DNA of 64,000 nucleotides from Spirochaetales bacterium (GCA_027306915.1 DAHUYW010000004.1:1-64000), one strand, 5' to 3'. Shown: positions 52,934 through 61,867, counted from the first letter of the stretch. The notes: generated from the sequence alone by a model not told the origin. A program made the numbers and translations.

Positions 52934-53854
52934 CTATTTCAGTCCGCTGAACTGGAGGGACTCGACGACTCTCCTTCCCGCGAAAATAAGGAAGAGTATG
53001 GAAGGCACCATGCTGAGGGCGGTGCCCGCCATGAGACCCGTCCAGTCGGGCTGCCCCTGCGGGGTCTGAGTCTGGAAGATGGCGAGGGCGGCGGTAAGGA
53101 CGCGCACACGCTCGGAGCTCCCCACAATAAAGGGCCACAGGAAATTGTTCCACGCCTGAAAGAAGGTCACGATCGCGAGGGTGAGAAGCGCCGTCTGACT
53201 GAGAGGAAGGACGATGCGGCCAAAGATCGCAACGCGGCCTGCCCCATCGAGAATCGCCGCCTCCTCCAACTCGGCCGGCAGCCCGATCATGAATTGCCGG
53301 AGAAAGAAGACGGCAAAGGGGGTCATGAAGAAGTAGGGGGCAATGAGCCCCGGGAAGGTGTTGAGCCAGCCAAGGGAGTGAATCAGCACGAAATTCGGGA
53401 TAAGGGTGACCACGCCGGGAACCATGAGCCCCGTGACGTAAATGAAGAACAGGACCTCTCTCCCCCAAAAGCGAATGCGAGCGAAGGCGTAGGCGGCGAG
53501 TGCACTAAAGAAAACCTGCCCCACGACGATGAACCCAGTCACGATGAGCGAGTTTCTGAGCGCAATGAGAAAGTTGAAGGTTTGACCTGATCCGCCGGCT
53601 GCGATCGCCTGATTGGCGGACATGAGCCCAAGAACCCGCTCAAAGTTCTGGGCCGTGCCCTTGATTGGCAGCAGGTTCGTCGGATTGGTGAAGACAAAGC
53701 TGGACGAGGTGAGCGCGGTTCGGACGACCCACCACACCGGAAAGAGTGTGATGGCAACCACCAGGATAAGAATGATCCAAGCGACGAGCTTCCCTACGGA
53801 GCCCTCGCCGTGTCCGGGCGTGCGGTTCTCCGCAACCACTGTGTCTGCCATCAT
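52934..53854 (-). CDS. Sugar ABC transporter permease (MalG-like)
   Basis: A 306-residue CUT1 permease with six hydrophobic segments. The EAA loop is AELEEAAILDGAGRVAIFGRIVLPLSQTA and the late block FFQAWNNFLWPFIVGS is standard for the second subunit. The start is the ATG at 53854 with AGGAG 5 bases upstream (GTG 53857 and ATG 53851 are alternatives). Last gene of the minus-strand operon GH4, binding protein, permease, permease. No ATPase follows; the operon stops against the convergent aldo/keto reductase gene. Confidence 0.93.
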   Translation of the reverse strand: MMADTVVAENRTPGHGEGSVGKLVAWIILILVVAITLFPVWWVVRTALTSSSFVFTNPTNLLPIKGTAQNFERVLGLMSANQAIAAGGSGQTFNFLIALRNSLIVTGFIVVGQVFFSALAAYAFARIRFWGREVLFFIYVTGLMVPGVVTLIPNFVLIHSLGWLNTFPGLIAPYFFMTPFAVFFLRQFMIGLPAELEEAAILDGAGRVAIFGRIVLPLSQTALLTLAIVTFFQAWNNFLWPFIVGSSERVRVLTAALAIFQTQTPQGQPDWTGLMAGTALSMVPSILFLIFAGRRVVESLQFSGLK

Positions 53855-53862
53855 CACTGCTC

Positions 53863-54741
53863 CTACGCGAGATCCGAGGACCCGGTTCTAAAGAGTCGGA
53901 ACTGGACCAGCGCCACGATACCCAACACCACGAAGAGCACGGTCGCCAGTGCCGCTCCGTAGCCCATTTTGAACTGCCTGAAGGCTTGCTCAAAGATGTA
54001 CCAAACGATCACCCGCGTCGCATTTACCGGACCGCCGACCGTGGTTACCGCGATCGTGTCGAAAACCTGGAAGGAGCCGATGACGGAGGTGATGACCACA
54101 AATGCAGTCACCGGGCGAAGGAGGGGCAGGGTGATCCTCCAGAACATCCTCCATTCACCTGCGCCATCCAGCTGGGCAGCCTCATACAGGCTCGTGGGTA
54201 TCGTTTGCAGGCCCGCATAGAAGAGAATGCCGTTGAATCCCATGTACTCCCAGATGTTCATCCCCGCGATGGTCGGAAGCGCCTGCCCGACCGAGCCGAG
54301 AAAGGGCTGAGCTGGGATCCCGAGCGACTTGATTACTCCGTTCACGATTCCAAGAAGAGGATTGAGCATCCAAAGCCAGATGAGCCCCACCACTACGGGC
54401 GGGAGAAGGTAGGGCAGGATCAAGAGTCCGCGAATGAGAATGGAGCCGGCGAAGCGGTCCATCATGACCGCGAGGAAAAGCGCGATAACGGTCTGGAGGG
54501 GAATGTTGTAGAGCACGTAGAAGATCGTGATCTTGAAGGCGTGCCAGAAGATCGGATCGTCGAGGAGGGTCGCGTAGTTCTTAAAGCCTATAGGTTTCGC
54601 CGGCGACAGCATGTTCCACTGGGTAAAGCTGATTGCGATATTGCGGACCGCCGGAACGGCGTAGAAGACCACGAAGCCCACGAGGCTGGCTAGGATGAAG
54701 AGCCATGCCGTAGCCGTCTCCCTGTTCCCCTGCATCCTCAT
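53863..54741 (-). CDS. Sugar ABC transporter permease (MalF-like)
   Basis: A 292-residue CUT1 permease. It begins with a hydrophobic helix (AWLFILASLVGFVVFYAVPAV) and has the EAA loop LYEAAQLDGAGEWRMFWRITLPLLRPV and the FQVFDTIAVTTVGGPVNATRV motif of the first permease subunit. The start ATG at 54741 has GGAGG at 6 bases. It lies 8 bases before the second permease gene and is separated from the binding-protein gene by a strong hairpin. Confidence 0.93.
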   Translation of the reverse strand: MRMQGNRETATAWLFILASLVGFVVFYAVPAVRNIAISFTQWNMLSPAKPIGFKNYATLLDDPIFWHAFKITIFYVLYNIPLQTVIALFLAVMMDRFAGSILIRGLLILPYLLPPVVVGLIWLWMLNPLLGIVNGVIKSLGIPAQPFLGSVGQALPTIAGMNIWEYMGFNGILFYAGLQTIPTSLYEAAQLDGAGEWRMFWRITLPLLRPVTAFVVITSVIGSFQVFDTIAVTTVGGPVNATRVIVWYIFEQAFRQFKMGYGAALATVLFVVLGIVALVQFRLFRTGSSDLA

Positions 54742-54789
54742 CAAGTTCCTCCAAACAGACAGTCTTTCGCAGCAGCCCTCGCTGGACGC

Positions 54790-54815
54790 CTGTGCCCGCC
54801 CCTCGGGGCGGACAC
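54790..54815 (-). promoter_or_regulatory. Intercistronic hairpin after the second binding-protein gene
   Basis: An 11-pair stem with one mismatch (TGTG-CCGCCCC against GGGGCGG-CACA) starts 22 bases after the binding-protein stop on the minus strand. It matches the placement of hairpins at 42362-42391 and 61803-61833. Confidence 0.6.
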
Positions 54816-54837
54816 AGCTCCCTTCGAATGCAAGAAT

Positions 54838-56196
54838 TTACTGGAACAGCTGGTTGATTTGGTCGTTGGCCGGCCCCAATACCTCTTCGGCAGTCTTTTG
54901 ACCCGTGAAAACCGCCTGGAGTGCCGTCTGCATGATCTGATTGATGTGGGTCGAGTTTTCGGTAATCGGGAACGGGAAGGTCGCGCCTGGCATTTTAGCC
55001 TCGGTCAGAAACGCCTGCGGGTCGACGTTGAGCTTCGTCTTCTGAACCGCGACCGAAGCTTCCGCCCCGGCTGGCACTGCGGGGTAGATATCGCCGAAGG
55101 TGCCTACCAGCGTCTCGCTCTCCTTCGAGGCAAGGAACTTCACCCACTCCCAATCCGCCGCCTGAAGCTTCGAGCCCACCCAAATCGAATCGGCCAGACC
55201 GTTGAACATGGTCCGCAGTCCCACCGGTCCCTTCGGAAGAAGGGCGATCCCGATCGGGAACTTCGCGTGCTCCGCTATGAACTTCAGCTGCCAATCCCCC
55301 TCTTCTTCCAGAGCTCCCTTCCCAGACACGAACAGGCTGTCCGGGCCGTTGGAAAGGTCGGCGTACGACGGAGAGTAGCCGTATCTCAAGTTCAGGTCCG
55401 CGTACCACTGCATGGTCTTCACGAACTTACTCGAATCAAAGTTGAATTTGGTCCCCCAAACCGGAGCGTTATTGTACCACCATCCCGTGGAAACCGCAAA
55501 ACAGGCCCATGTCGTCTGGCCCTGGGCGTTGGAGCCGCCCGGGTAGTCGGTGATGAAGCCGTACTGCGCCACTTTGGACTTATCGAAGCTCGGGGAAAGG
55601 CCGTTGTTGCCGTTTGCATCCAGCGTCAGCATAGCGACGATCTTCTGGAACGTTCCCCCGTTATCGGGATTCCAGGTGAGGTTGTTCAGCTGCTCTTCGG
55701 TAATGCCGGCCTTTTGGACCATGTCCTTGTTGTAGAAGATGGCCTCGGTATCCCAGTCCTTCGGTAGCCCATAACGCTTGCCGTTATGAGTCCAAAGCTT
55801 GCCGAGCCCACCAAAGTAGATATCCGTCGGGACATTGTCCCGCTTGACGAGCGGCTCGATGTTCACGAGCTGGTTGTTCGCCTCGAAGACCGGATAGTAG
55901 AACAGGTGATCGGTAAAGACGTCCGGGGCGGTTCCCGAGACGAACTCCGTCTGAAGGTTGGTCCAGTAGTTGCTCCAGCCGGTCTGCTCGATCTTAATCG
56001 TGATGTTCGGGTGAAGCTGGTGGAACTTATCTGCCACCGCCTGGTACTGAGGCACCTGATTCGCGTCCCAGAGAGAGTAGCGGATCGTGATCGGCTGGTT
56101 GGACGCCGCCGCCTCTTTTTGTCCGCCGGCGAACAGCAGCGGCACCGCAGTCAGACCAGCCGCCAATGCCACCATGAAGACTTTCGAGAATTTCAT
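54838..56196 (-). CDS. Sugar ABC transporter substrate-binding protein
   Basis: A 452-residue exported family-1 solute-binding protein. The signal peptide ends at PLLFAGGQKEAAA, with no lipobox Cys. The mature part has ADKFHQLHPNITIKIEQTGW, GTAPDVFTDHLFYYP, NGKRYGLPKDWDTEAIFYNKDM and KGALEEEGDWQLKFI, all typical of CUT1 binding proteins for di- or oligosaccharides. Many Trp and Tyr residues suit sugar stacking. It has GGAGGA before the ATG. It lies between the GH4 gene and two permease genes, so the ligand is likely an alpha-galactoside or similar substrate of that enzyme. Confidence 0.93.
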   Translation of the reverse strand: MKFSKVFMVALAAGLTAVPLLFAGGQKEAAASNQPITIRYSLWDANQVPQYQAVADKFHQLHPNITIKIEQTGWSNYWTNLQTEFVSGTAPDVFTDHLFYYPVFEANNQLVNIEPLVKRDNVPTDIYFGGLGKLWTHNGKRYGLPKDWDTEAIFYNKDMVQKAGITEEQLNNLTWNPDNGGTFQKIVAMLTLDANGNNGLSPSFDKSKVAQYGFITDYPGGSNAQGQTTWACFAVSTGWWYNNAPVWGTKFNFDSSKFVKTMQWYADLNLRYGYSPSYADLSNGPDSLFVSGKGALEEEGDWQLKFIAEHAKFPIGIALLPKGPVGLRTMFNGLADSIWVGSKLQAADWEWVKFLASKESETLVGTFGDIYPAVPAGAEASVAVQKTKLNVDPQAFLTEAKMPGATFPFPITENSTHINQIMQTALQAVFTGQKTAEEVLGPANDQINQLFQ

Positions 56197-56346
56197 GCAA
56201 TCTCCTCCTAATGTCGTTGATTAGTCGCCGGGTCCCGAAAGCGCCGCCGCGCGACCTCCGGGCCTTCGGTCGGCCTTGAATCGACCGGAAAGACACCGCC
56301 CCCTTTTACGAGGGGCGTTGATTTGACGTGCTCATCGAGCCGATCA

Positions 56347-57675
56347 TCACCCCCTTGTTCCTCGGAATTGCGGCAAATACTCTCGATTTGCCTTGAACAT
56401 CTCGTCCACCATGCGCTTGATCTCTGAGAGGCTCAGAACGGCGGATGTCAGCGGGTCATATGCGATAGAGTGGAAGACCTTGCGCTCATCGCCCTGAAGG
56501 GAACCCTCGACGGCGAGCTCCTCGCACTGCGCCGTGATGTTGTTGAGGAGGGCGAGCTGCGGTGGAAGCGAGCCGATATGAACGGCCTCGAATCCGAAAG
56601 CAGAGGCGAGGATCGGAACCTCGACGCAGGCGCCTTGGGGGAGGTTGTCGATGAGCCCGAGATTGCGGATGTTGCCGTTGAACTCGAAGAGCTGCCCGTC
56701 GCCGACGACGGCGTTGAGGATCCTGGCGGCGTATTCGTTGCTCGGCTTGAGGTCGATCGGCTCATTTCTAGCGAGCCACTTCCTCGTCTCGTCCATCCAC
56801 GTTCGCTCGGTGGTGAGGTACTCGTTGAGAATGTAGGCATAGGCTCCCGGGTTCCATCCGGTTCCATGCGTACAGTATTTCTCGATCAGGTCGGGACGCT
56901 TACGAAACCAGGCGACATATTCCGAGTTGTGGCCGCTGGACTCGGTAACGTAGTAATCAAGGTGCAGGAACATCTCGTTGCGCACCTGCTCCTCGTTGTA
57001 AATCTCCGGCCGCTCGATCGCCTTTCGGATGAGCGGGTAGGCATCTTCCCCCTTCCAGAGATACTCGAGGTACCATGCCTGGTGGTTAATCCCCGCGCTC
57101 TGGTAGGTAATCTCCTCCATCGGCGCGCCGATCCATCTCGCGAGCATCTCGGAGGTTCCCTGTACCGAGTGACAGAGTCCCACGCTTCGCACCCTGCTCA
57201 CTGTCTGGATCGCTCGCATGAGCATGGGCATCGGATTGGTATAGTTCAGAAAGTATGCCCCAGGGGCGTGTTTCTCGATGTCCCTGACGATGTCGATCAT
57301 CACGGGGATCGTGCGCAGGGCGCGGAATACCCCCGCCGGACCACGGGTATCGCCGACGTTGATGTCGACGCCGTACTTCTTGGGAATCTCGACGTCGAGC
57401 CGAAAGACCTCCACTCCGCCAGCGAGAATGGTGCACAATACGGCGTCCGCCCCTTCGAGAGCTTCTGCCCTGTCGGTGGACGCGGTCACTTTCGCGGGGT
57501 AGCCGCCCTGCCGCACGATGCGCTCCACCGCGGTCTTCGCGAAATTGAGGCGATCGTCGTTGACGTCCATCAAGGCAAGTGTTGAATCTGCGAGAGCGGG
57601 AAAGGAAAGAATGTCTCGGACCAGCTTGCGCGTGAATCCCAGGCTGCCCGCACCGATAAAGGCTATCTTCTTCAC
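56347..57675 (-). CDS. GH4 glycosidase, alpha-galactosidase (MelA-like) subgroup
   Basis: A 442-residue NAD- and Mn-dependent glycosidase. The NAD loop is [17 protein letters not shown], the metal-ligand motif is LCHSVQGT (the CHSV signature of the alpha-galactosidase subgroup), and the second His ligand is in [10 protein letters not shown]. It hydrolyses by an oxidation-elimination-addition route rather than acid-base displacement. The start is GTG at 57675 with GGAGG; the TTG at 57696 is less likely. It is the first gene of the minus operon and divergent from an AraC regulator, with a shared control region in between. The 150-base gap to the binding-protein gene shows no clear signal. Confidence 0.92.
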   Translation of the reverse strand: MKKIAFIGAGSLGFTRKLVRDILSFPALADSTLALMDVNDDRLNFAKTAVERIVRQGGYPAKVTASTDRAEALEGADAVLCTILAGGVEVFRLDVEIPKKYGVDINVGDTRGPAGVFRALRTIPVMIDIVRDIEKHAPGAYFLNYTNPMPMLMRAIQTVSRVRSVGLCHSVQGTSEMLARWIGAPMEEITYQSAGINHQAWYLEYLWKGEDAYPLIRKAIERPEIYNEEQVRNEMFLHLDYYVTESSGHNSEYVAWFRKRPDLIEKYCTHGTGWNPGAYAYILNEYLTTERTWMDETRKWLARNEPIDLKPSNEYAARILNAVVGDGQLFEFNGNIRNLGLIDNLPQGACVEVPILASAFGFEAVHIGSLPPQLALLNNITAQCEELAVEGSLQGDERKVFHSIAYDPLTSAVLSLSEIKRMVDEMFKANREYLPQFRGTRG

Positions 57676-57726
57676 AAGGTTGCGCCTCCGGTTCAAGTGT
57701 AATTATGAATGGTCTCCGCCAGCTGT

Positions 57727-57768
57727 ACATGGTCCGCTGTTGACAGGACATGGCATGATGTTGTACGT
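57727..57768 (+). promoter_or_regulatory. AraC-type direct-repeat control block, copy 1
   Basis: ACATGG occurs at 57727 and 57748, exactly 21 bases (two helical turns) apart, as AraC-family dimers require. The block contains TTGACA (57740-57745) and TTGTAC (57761). A 42-base copy with only seven differences occurs at 58691-58732. Confidence 0.7.
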
Positions 57769-57775
57769 TTTTTCG

Positions 57776-58636
57776 ATGTATCAAGTCGGCGCGACATTGG
57801 CTCACACGAACATCGAGCCGATCGATCTCGCGTTCTATCAGTGCGGAACCGAGGAGTGCGAAGAAGGGCATTCATTCGGTCCCGCGGTTCGCGACCATTT
57901 CCTGATTCACTACGTTCATTCGGGACACGGTATCTTTCGGGTCGCAGAGAAGGTCCACCACCTCGGCAAGAACGAGGGCTTTCTCATCTGTCCAGGTATG
58001 GTCACCTTTTACCAGGCGGATGAGCGCAGACCGTGGCACTACTCATGGGTAGGATTCAACGGCGCAAAGGCCGCCGACTATCTTGCCGAGGCGGGGCTCG
58101 ACCAGCAGCATCCCATCTTCCGGTACGACAGAGATTCGCAGCTCGGTCAGCTCATGTGCGACATCGTCGCGGCCAACGCGGATCCCGCCGCCCGGAGCTT
58201 GCGAATCCTGGGGCTGCTCCATCTGTTTCTTGCCCTCCTTGTCGAACAACAGCTGGTCAAGGTCGGGCACTTCCGAAGCGAGAACAGAAGGGAACACTAC
58301 TTCCAGAAGGCGGTGCAGTATATCGGGCTGAACTACTCACGCCGAATCTCGGTCAGGGAGATCGCCGACTACATCGGAATCGACAGGACCTACCTGTACA
58401 GCATCTTCAAGTCGATCCTGGGGAAATCCCCTGAAGACTATGTGATAGCCTTCCGGATGACCAAGGCTTGCGAGCTTATGCAAGACGAGACTCTTGCGAT
58501 AGGCGATGTCTCACGGTCCGTCGGCTACGAAGACCCTCTCCTTTTTTCGAAGATGTTCAAAAAGTACAAGTATCTCTCGCCAAGCGCCTACCGGAAGAGC
58601 CACCCTCCCCGCACCGGGCTTGAAGGCTGCCTGTAG
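57776..58636 (+). CDS. AraC-family transcriptional regulator
   Basis: About 286 residues. The cupin half shows EGHSFGPAVRDHFLIHYV and KNEGFLICPGMVTFYQADE; the C-terminal half has two helix-turn-helix motifs (VREIADYIGIDRTYLYSIFK and IGDVSRSVGYEDPLLFSKMFKKYK). The start is uncertain: ATG 57776 (MYQVGATLAH) fits family length and lies after the control block, whereas ATG 57755 lies inside it. It sits between the divergent CHSV-type GH4 operon and the CHEV-type GH4 operon and probably activates one or both in response to an imported sugar. Confidence 0.93.
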   Translation: MYQVGATLAHTNIEPIDLAFYQCGTEECEEGHSFGPAVRDHFLIHYVHSGHGIFRVAEKVHHLGKNEGFLICPGMVTFYQADERRPWHYSWVGFNGAKAADYLAEAGLDQQHPIFRYDRDSQLGQLMCDIVAANADPAARSLRILGLLHLFLALLVEQQLVKVGHFRSENRREHYFQKAVQYIGLNYSRRISVREIADYIGIDRTYLYSIFKSILGKSPEDYVIAFRMTKACELMQDETLAIGDVSRSVGYEDPLLFSKMFKKYKYLSPSAYRKSHPPRTGLEGCL

Positions 58637-58690
58637 GCGATCGTCCTCTCCGCCGCCGACCGCCCGGGCAATCTCGCCCGCGAGAGCCGG

Positions 58691-58732
58691 ACATGGCACG
58701 CTGTTGAGAGGATATGGCATAAAGTTGTATGT
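58691..58732 (+). promoter_or_regulatory. AraC-type direct-repeat control block, copy 2
   Basis: ACATGG (58691) and ATATGG (58712) are 21 bases apart and followed by TTGTAT, matching 35 of 42 bases of the block before the araC gene. It lies 200 bases before the second GH4 gene. Confidence 0.65.
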
Positions 58733-58868
58733 GGGCCGTTTGATTGAATCGAAGGGCCGTTCGCTGCATCGCTTCCTCTCCCCCTCCTCAGACGGACGTC
58801 GTCGAATCGCAGTTGATCCTGGTGGAATACGAGACCCCTTGCGCTTCTCGAAGATGTTCGAAGAATAA
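58733..58868 (+). pseudogene. Decayed duplicate of the AraC regulator gene (3' end)
   Basis: After the copied control block, a frame ending at 58868 reads IRDPLRFSKMFEE and stop, closely like YEDPLLFSKMFKK near the end of the intact regulator upstream. The bases TCGAAGATGTTC are identical in both. Most of the gene body is missing and no start or full domain remains. This explains the 297-base gap between the regulator and the second GH4 gene as a collapsed tandem duplicate of promoter plus gene. Confidence 0.55.
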
Positions 58869-58933
58869 ACGCTTAAGTCACCGCGCGCCTGCCGCAAGAA
58901 TCATCCGCTGCACGCGGTGCTGGAGAACCCTCT

Positions 58934-60307
58934 ATGTGGAGCTCATCAAAAAACACCGTCAAGATCGCTTACATCGGCGGAGGAAGCCGCGCATGGGCAC
59001 CCCACCTTATGTCTGATCTCGCCCTTTCGCCCTCGCTTGCAGGAGAGGTGGCCCTCTACGATATCGACCGGGAGGCCGCAGCAGCAAACGTGGCGGTCGG
59101 CCGCTCGATCTTCGGGCACCCTGACGCGCAGTCCCACTTCTCGGTCGAGGCTGTCGAGCGTCTTGCCGATGCGCTTGACGGAGCAGCGTTCGTCATTCTC
59201 TCGATAGAGCCGGGGCCGATCACCCTGCGCTTCGCCGACCTTGAGATACCCCGGCGCTACGGTATCCTCCAGACCGTCGGAGACACCACCGGCCCGGGAG
59301 GGCTCCTGCGCGCCCTGCGCACAATTCCAATCTACGAGACCTTCGCACACCAAATCATGGAATCCTGCCCCAGGGCATGGATCGTCAACTACACGAATCC
59401 GATGTCCCTGTGCACCGCGGCGCTCTACGCCGCCGAGCCGGCCATCAAGGCCTTCGGCTGCTGTCACGAAGTTTTCGGGACGCAGGAGAGGCTGGCAAAG
59501 CTCGTGTCTGCATGGTTCTCCGCACCGGCCCCGGATCGCCGGGAGATACGACTCGACATTGCGGGAGTCAATCACTTCACCTTCGCCTCCTCGGCTTCCT
59601 GGAACGGTGCCGATCTTTTTCCGCGGCTGCGGGAGATGATCGCACAGCCGGACTTCTTTGCCGATCACAGCGAGCAGGCCCTCGCAAGAAGGAGCGCCGA
59701 GAGGTGGTTTGAAAGCGACGGGCTCGTCGCCTTCGACTTCCTACGCAGATTCGGCGTCCTCGGGGCGGCGGGCGACCGCCACCTGGCCGAGTTCGTCCCC
59801 TGGTACCTGCCGAGCGAGGAGAGCCTGCACCGCTGGGGCATCGTGCTCACCCCGTATGAGTGGCGGGTCCGCAGAATGGCAAGCCTTTCGCGCCGCGACC
59901 CGGACGCGCCCCTCACTTCTTCGGGCGAAGAGGGGGTGCAGCAAATCCAAGCGCTCCTCGGTCTGGCTCCGCTCGTCACGAACGTCAATCTCCCGAACCG
60001 CGGCCAGATCCCGGGGCTGCCGCCCGGCGCGGTGGTCGAGACCTATGCTCTTCTCGACAGCGATCGGATCCGGCCGGTCGTCGCTTCCCCGCTCCCCCCG
60101 GCGATAGAGGGTCGCGTTCGCCGGATAGCCGAGATTCAGGGGATGACCCTCATGGCCGCTCGCGCGAGAGACCGGGAGCTTGCCTTGCAGGCCCTCCTTT
60201 CCGATCCGTTGGTGCGTATTCCTACGGACCGGGCGGCGGAGATGTTCGATGAGATGCTTCGCTATGCACGGGATCTGCTCCCCGGATGGGGGCGTGACCG
60301 TGCGTAG
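58934..60307 (+). CDS. GH4 glycosidase, CHEV subgroup (alpha-glucosidase / LplD-like)
   Basis: A 457-residue NAD/Mn-dependent glycosidase. The NAD loop is KIAYIGGGSRAWAPHLM, the metal motif is GCCHEVFGTQ (CHEV signature, found in alpha-glucosidases and in the LplD alpha-galacturonidase group), and the second His is in AGVNHFTFAS. It differs from the CHSV enzyme encoded to the left, so the two operons have different sugars. The ATG follows GGAG. First gene of the plus-strand operon with a binding protein, two permeases and a GH3 enzyme. Confidence 0.9.
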   Translation: MWSSSKNTVKIAYIGGGSRAWAPHLMSDLALSPSLAGEVALYDIDREAAAANVAVGRSIFGHPDAQSHFSVEAVERLADALDGAAFVILSIEPGPITLRFADLEIPRRYGILQTVGDTTGPGGLLRALRTIPIYETFAHQIMESCPRAWIVNYTNPMSLCTAALYAAEPAIKAFGCCHEVFGTQERLAKLVSAWFSAPAPDRREIRLDIAGVNHFTFASSASWNGADLFPRLREMIAQPDFFADHSEQALARRSAERWFESDGLVAFDFLRRFGVLGAAGDRHLAEFVPWYLPSEESLHRWGIVLTPYEWRVRRMASLSRRDPDAPLTSSGEEGVQQIQALLGLAPLVTNVNLPNRGQIPGLPPGAVVETYALLDSDRIRPVVASPLPPAIEGRVRRIAEIQGMTLMAARARDRELALQALLSDPLVRIPTDRAAEMFDEMLRYARDLLPGWGRDRA

Positions 60308-60373
60308 CGGGTTCCGTTCTGCCCGAAGCCGGGAACGGCTATCGGTCGAATAGCCTATGGCCAAAGCAGCAAT

Positions 60374-60391
60374 TTGACTGATTCTTGACTG
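60374..60391 (+). repeat. 11-base-spaced direct repeat before the third binding-protein gene
   Basis: TTGACTG occurs at 60374 and 60385, one helical turn apart, in the 163-base gap between the GH4 and binding-protein genes. Just upstream is an imperfect hairpin (CCGTT...AACGG, about 60307-60333). It may be a regulator site or internal promoter; no clear -10 follows. Confidence 0.3.
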
Positions 60392-60470
60392 TTCTCACGT
60401 GGCAATACCCTTGTTGACGTCGAAGGTCCTGTCGCCACGGGTTGGCGAAATTCAACAGGAGGTTCGTATT

Positions 60471-61784
60471 ATGAACAAGTTCATACAAATTTCCGTTCTT
60501 TCCATTCTTGCCGCCGCCTTCACCGTCGCTGCGGCATTTGCGGGCGGTCAGAAAGAGAGCAGCGCCCCGAAGGTGGCGACAATCCGGCTCTGGGACATTC
60601 AAACCCAAGCCGACCGCGCGATGATCACCGCCGCCACCGAGAAGTTCAACGAGGAGCATCCGAACATCCAGGTGGAGCCGGAGTGGTTTCAGAACAACCC
60701 CTACAAGGACAAGATCCGCATAGCCCTTGGGGCCGGCAATCCGCCGGACATCTTCTTCAACTGGGGAGGCGGCCCGCTTCGCAGCTATGTCCAAGCGAAC
60801 GACGCGGTCGATTTAACCCCCTACCTCGACGCCGACCAGAGCTGGAAGTCACGCTTCCCGGACTCGGTCTGGGGTCCCGCAACCGTCGGCGGCAAGATCT
60901 ATGCGGTTCCCACCCAGGGCATGGATGCGGAGCTCATGTTCTACAACAAGTCACTCTTCAGCAAGTACAACCTGCCCGAGCCAGCCACCTGGAGCGAGCT
61001 CATGAGCGACGTCAAGACCCTTCATGAAAACGGCATCATTCCGATAGCCCTGGAGGGCAAGAGCGAGTGGCCGGAGATGATCTTCGTCCAGTATCTTACC
61101 GACCGCATCGGAGGGCCGGCGGCCTTCAATGCCATCGCGAAGGGCGAGGCGGACGCCTGGTCGAATCCTGCGGTCCTCAAGGCCCTCGAGCTGTGCCAGG
61201 AGCTCGTCCGCGCGCACGCCTTCGAGCCGGGCTACTCGGCAGTCGGCTTCACCACGCAACAGGCGCCGGCGCTGGTGGCCTCGAACAAGGCGGCGATGTA
61301 TGTCCAGGGGGACTGGGTCTACGGGACCTTTCTTACCAACTACCCCGACCTCGTGAAGCAAGGGGCTCTCGGCTTTGCGCCCTTCCCGGCGGTCTCAAGC
61401 GAGAACGCTGCACAGGTCGTCGGGGCGCCGTGCAACTACTACTCGATCTCCAGCAAGTCAGGCTACGTGAAGCAGGCGGTCGAGTACCTCAAGGATGTCA
61501 ACCTCAATAGCTTCGAGGTGAAGACGATGGTCACGAAGCTCGGCCGCATCCCGCCGGTGGTCGGTGTCGCTCCCCTTCTTACGCAGACCAAGAACGGCCC
61601 GTTCGAAGTCTTCCTCTACGATCAGATCTCCCACGCGCCGGAGGTCCAGCTGTACTGGGACCAGTATCTGTCGCCCACTGAGGCGAAGGAGATGCTCACC
61701 AACATCTCGGAGGTCTTCCTCCTCCAGGAGACCCCCCAGCAGTTCGCCAAGAACATGAACGCGACCCTTGGACAGCAGTCGTAA
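60471..61784 (+). CDS. Sugar ABC transporter substrate-binding protein
   Basis: A 437-residue exported family-1 solute-binding protein. The signal peptide ends at AAAFAGGQKESSA, without lipobox Cys. Mature features: TEKFNEEHPNIQVEPEWFQN, LGAGNPPDIFFNWGGGPL, GKIYAVPTQGMDAELMFYNKSLF and NKAAMYVQGDWVYGTFL. It has AGGAGG 8 bases before the ATG. It is flanked by the CHEV-type GH4 gene and two permeases, so it probably binds the glycoside or oligouronide that enzyme cuts. Confidence 0.94.
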   Translation: MNKFIQISVLSILAAAFTVAAAFAGGQKESSAPKVATIRLWDIQTQADRAMITAATEKFNEEHPNIQVEPEWFQNNPYKDKIRIALGAGNPPDIFFNWGGGPLRSYVQANDAVDLTPYLDADQSWKSRFPDSVWGPATVGGKIYAVPTQGMDAELMFYNKSLFSKYNLPEPATWSELMSDVKTLHENGIIPIALEGKSEWPEMIFVQYLTDRIGGPAAFNAIAKGEADAWSNPAVLKALELCQELVRAHAFEPGYSAVGFTTQQAPALVASNKAAMYVQGDWVYGTFLTNYPDLVKQGALGFAPFPAVSSENAAQVVGAPCNYYSISSKSGYVKQAVEYLKDVNLNSFEVKTMVTKLGRIPPVVGVAPLLTQTKNGPFEVFLYDQISHAPEVQLYWDQYLSPTEAKEMLTNISEVFLLQETPQQFAKNMNATLGQQS

Positions 61785-61802
61785 CAGCTCCCCCTTCTGT
61801 CT

Positions 61803-61833
61803 GGCCGCCCGCGCTCCAAAGGCGCGGGCGGCC
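61803..61833 (+). promoter_or_regulatory. Intercistronic hairpin after the third binding-protein gene
   Basis: GGCCGCCCGCGC and GCGCGGGCGGCC form a perfect 12-bp stem around a 7-base loop, 18 bases after the stop codon and 34 before the permease ATG. There is only a short GATCTTGT after it, so read-through is likely. Confidence 0.7.
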
Positions 61834-61867
61834 GATCTTGTCGCCATCGAGAGGCAGGAGACGCCCG

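Noticed and set aside
57740..57768. TTGACA at 57740 as the -35 of an ordinary promoter
   Set aside because: No good -10 lies at 16-18 bases; the conserved direct repeats make this an activator-dependent control block instead.
40667..61784. The three binding proteins as lipoproteins
   Set aside because: All signal peptides end in FAGG(Q/S)KE with no Cys near the cleavage site, so a lipobox is absent.
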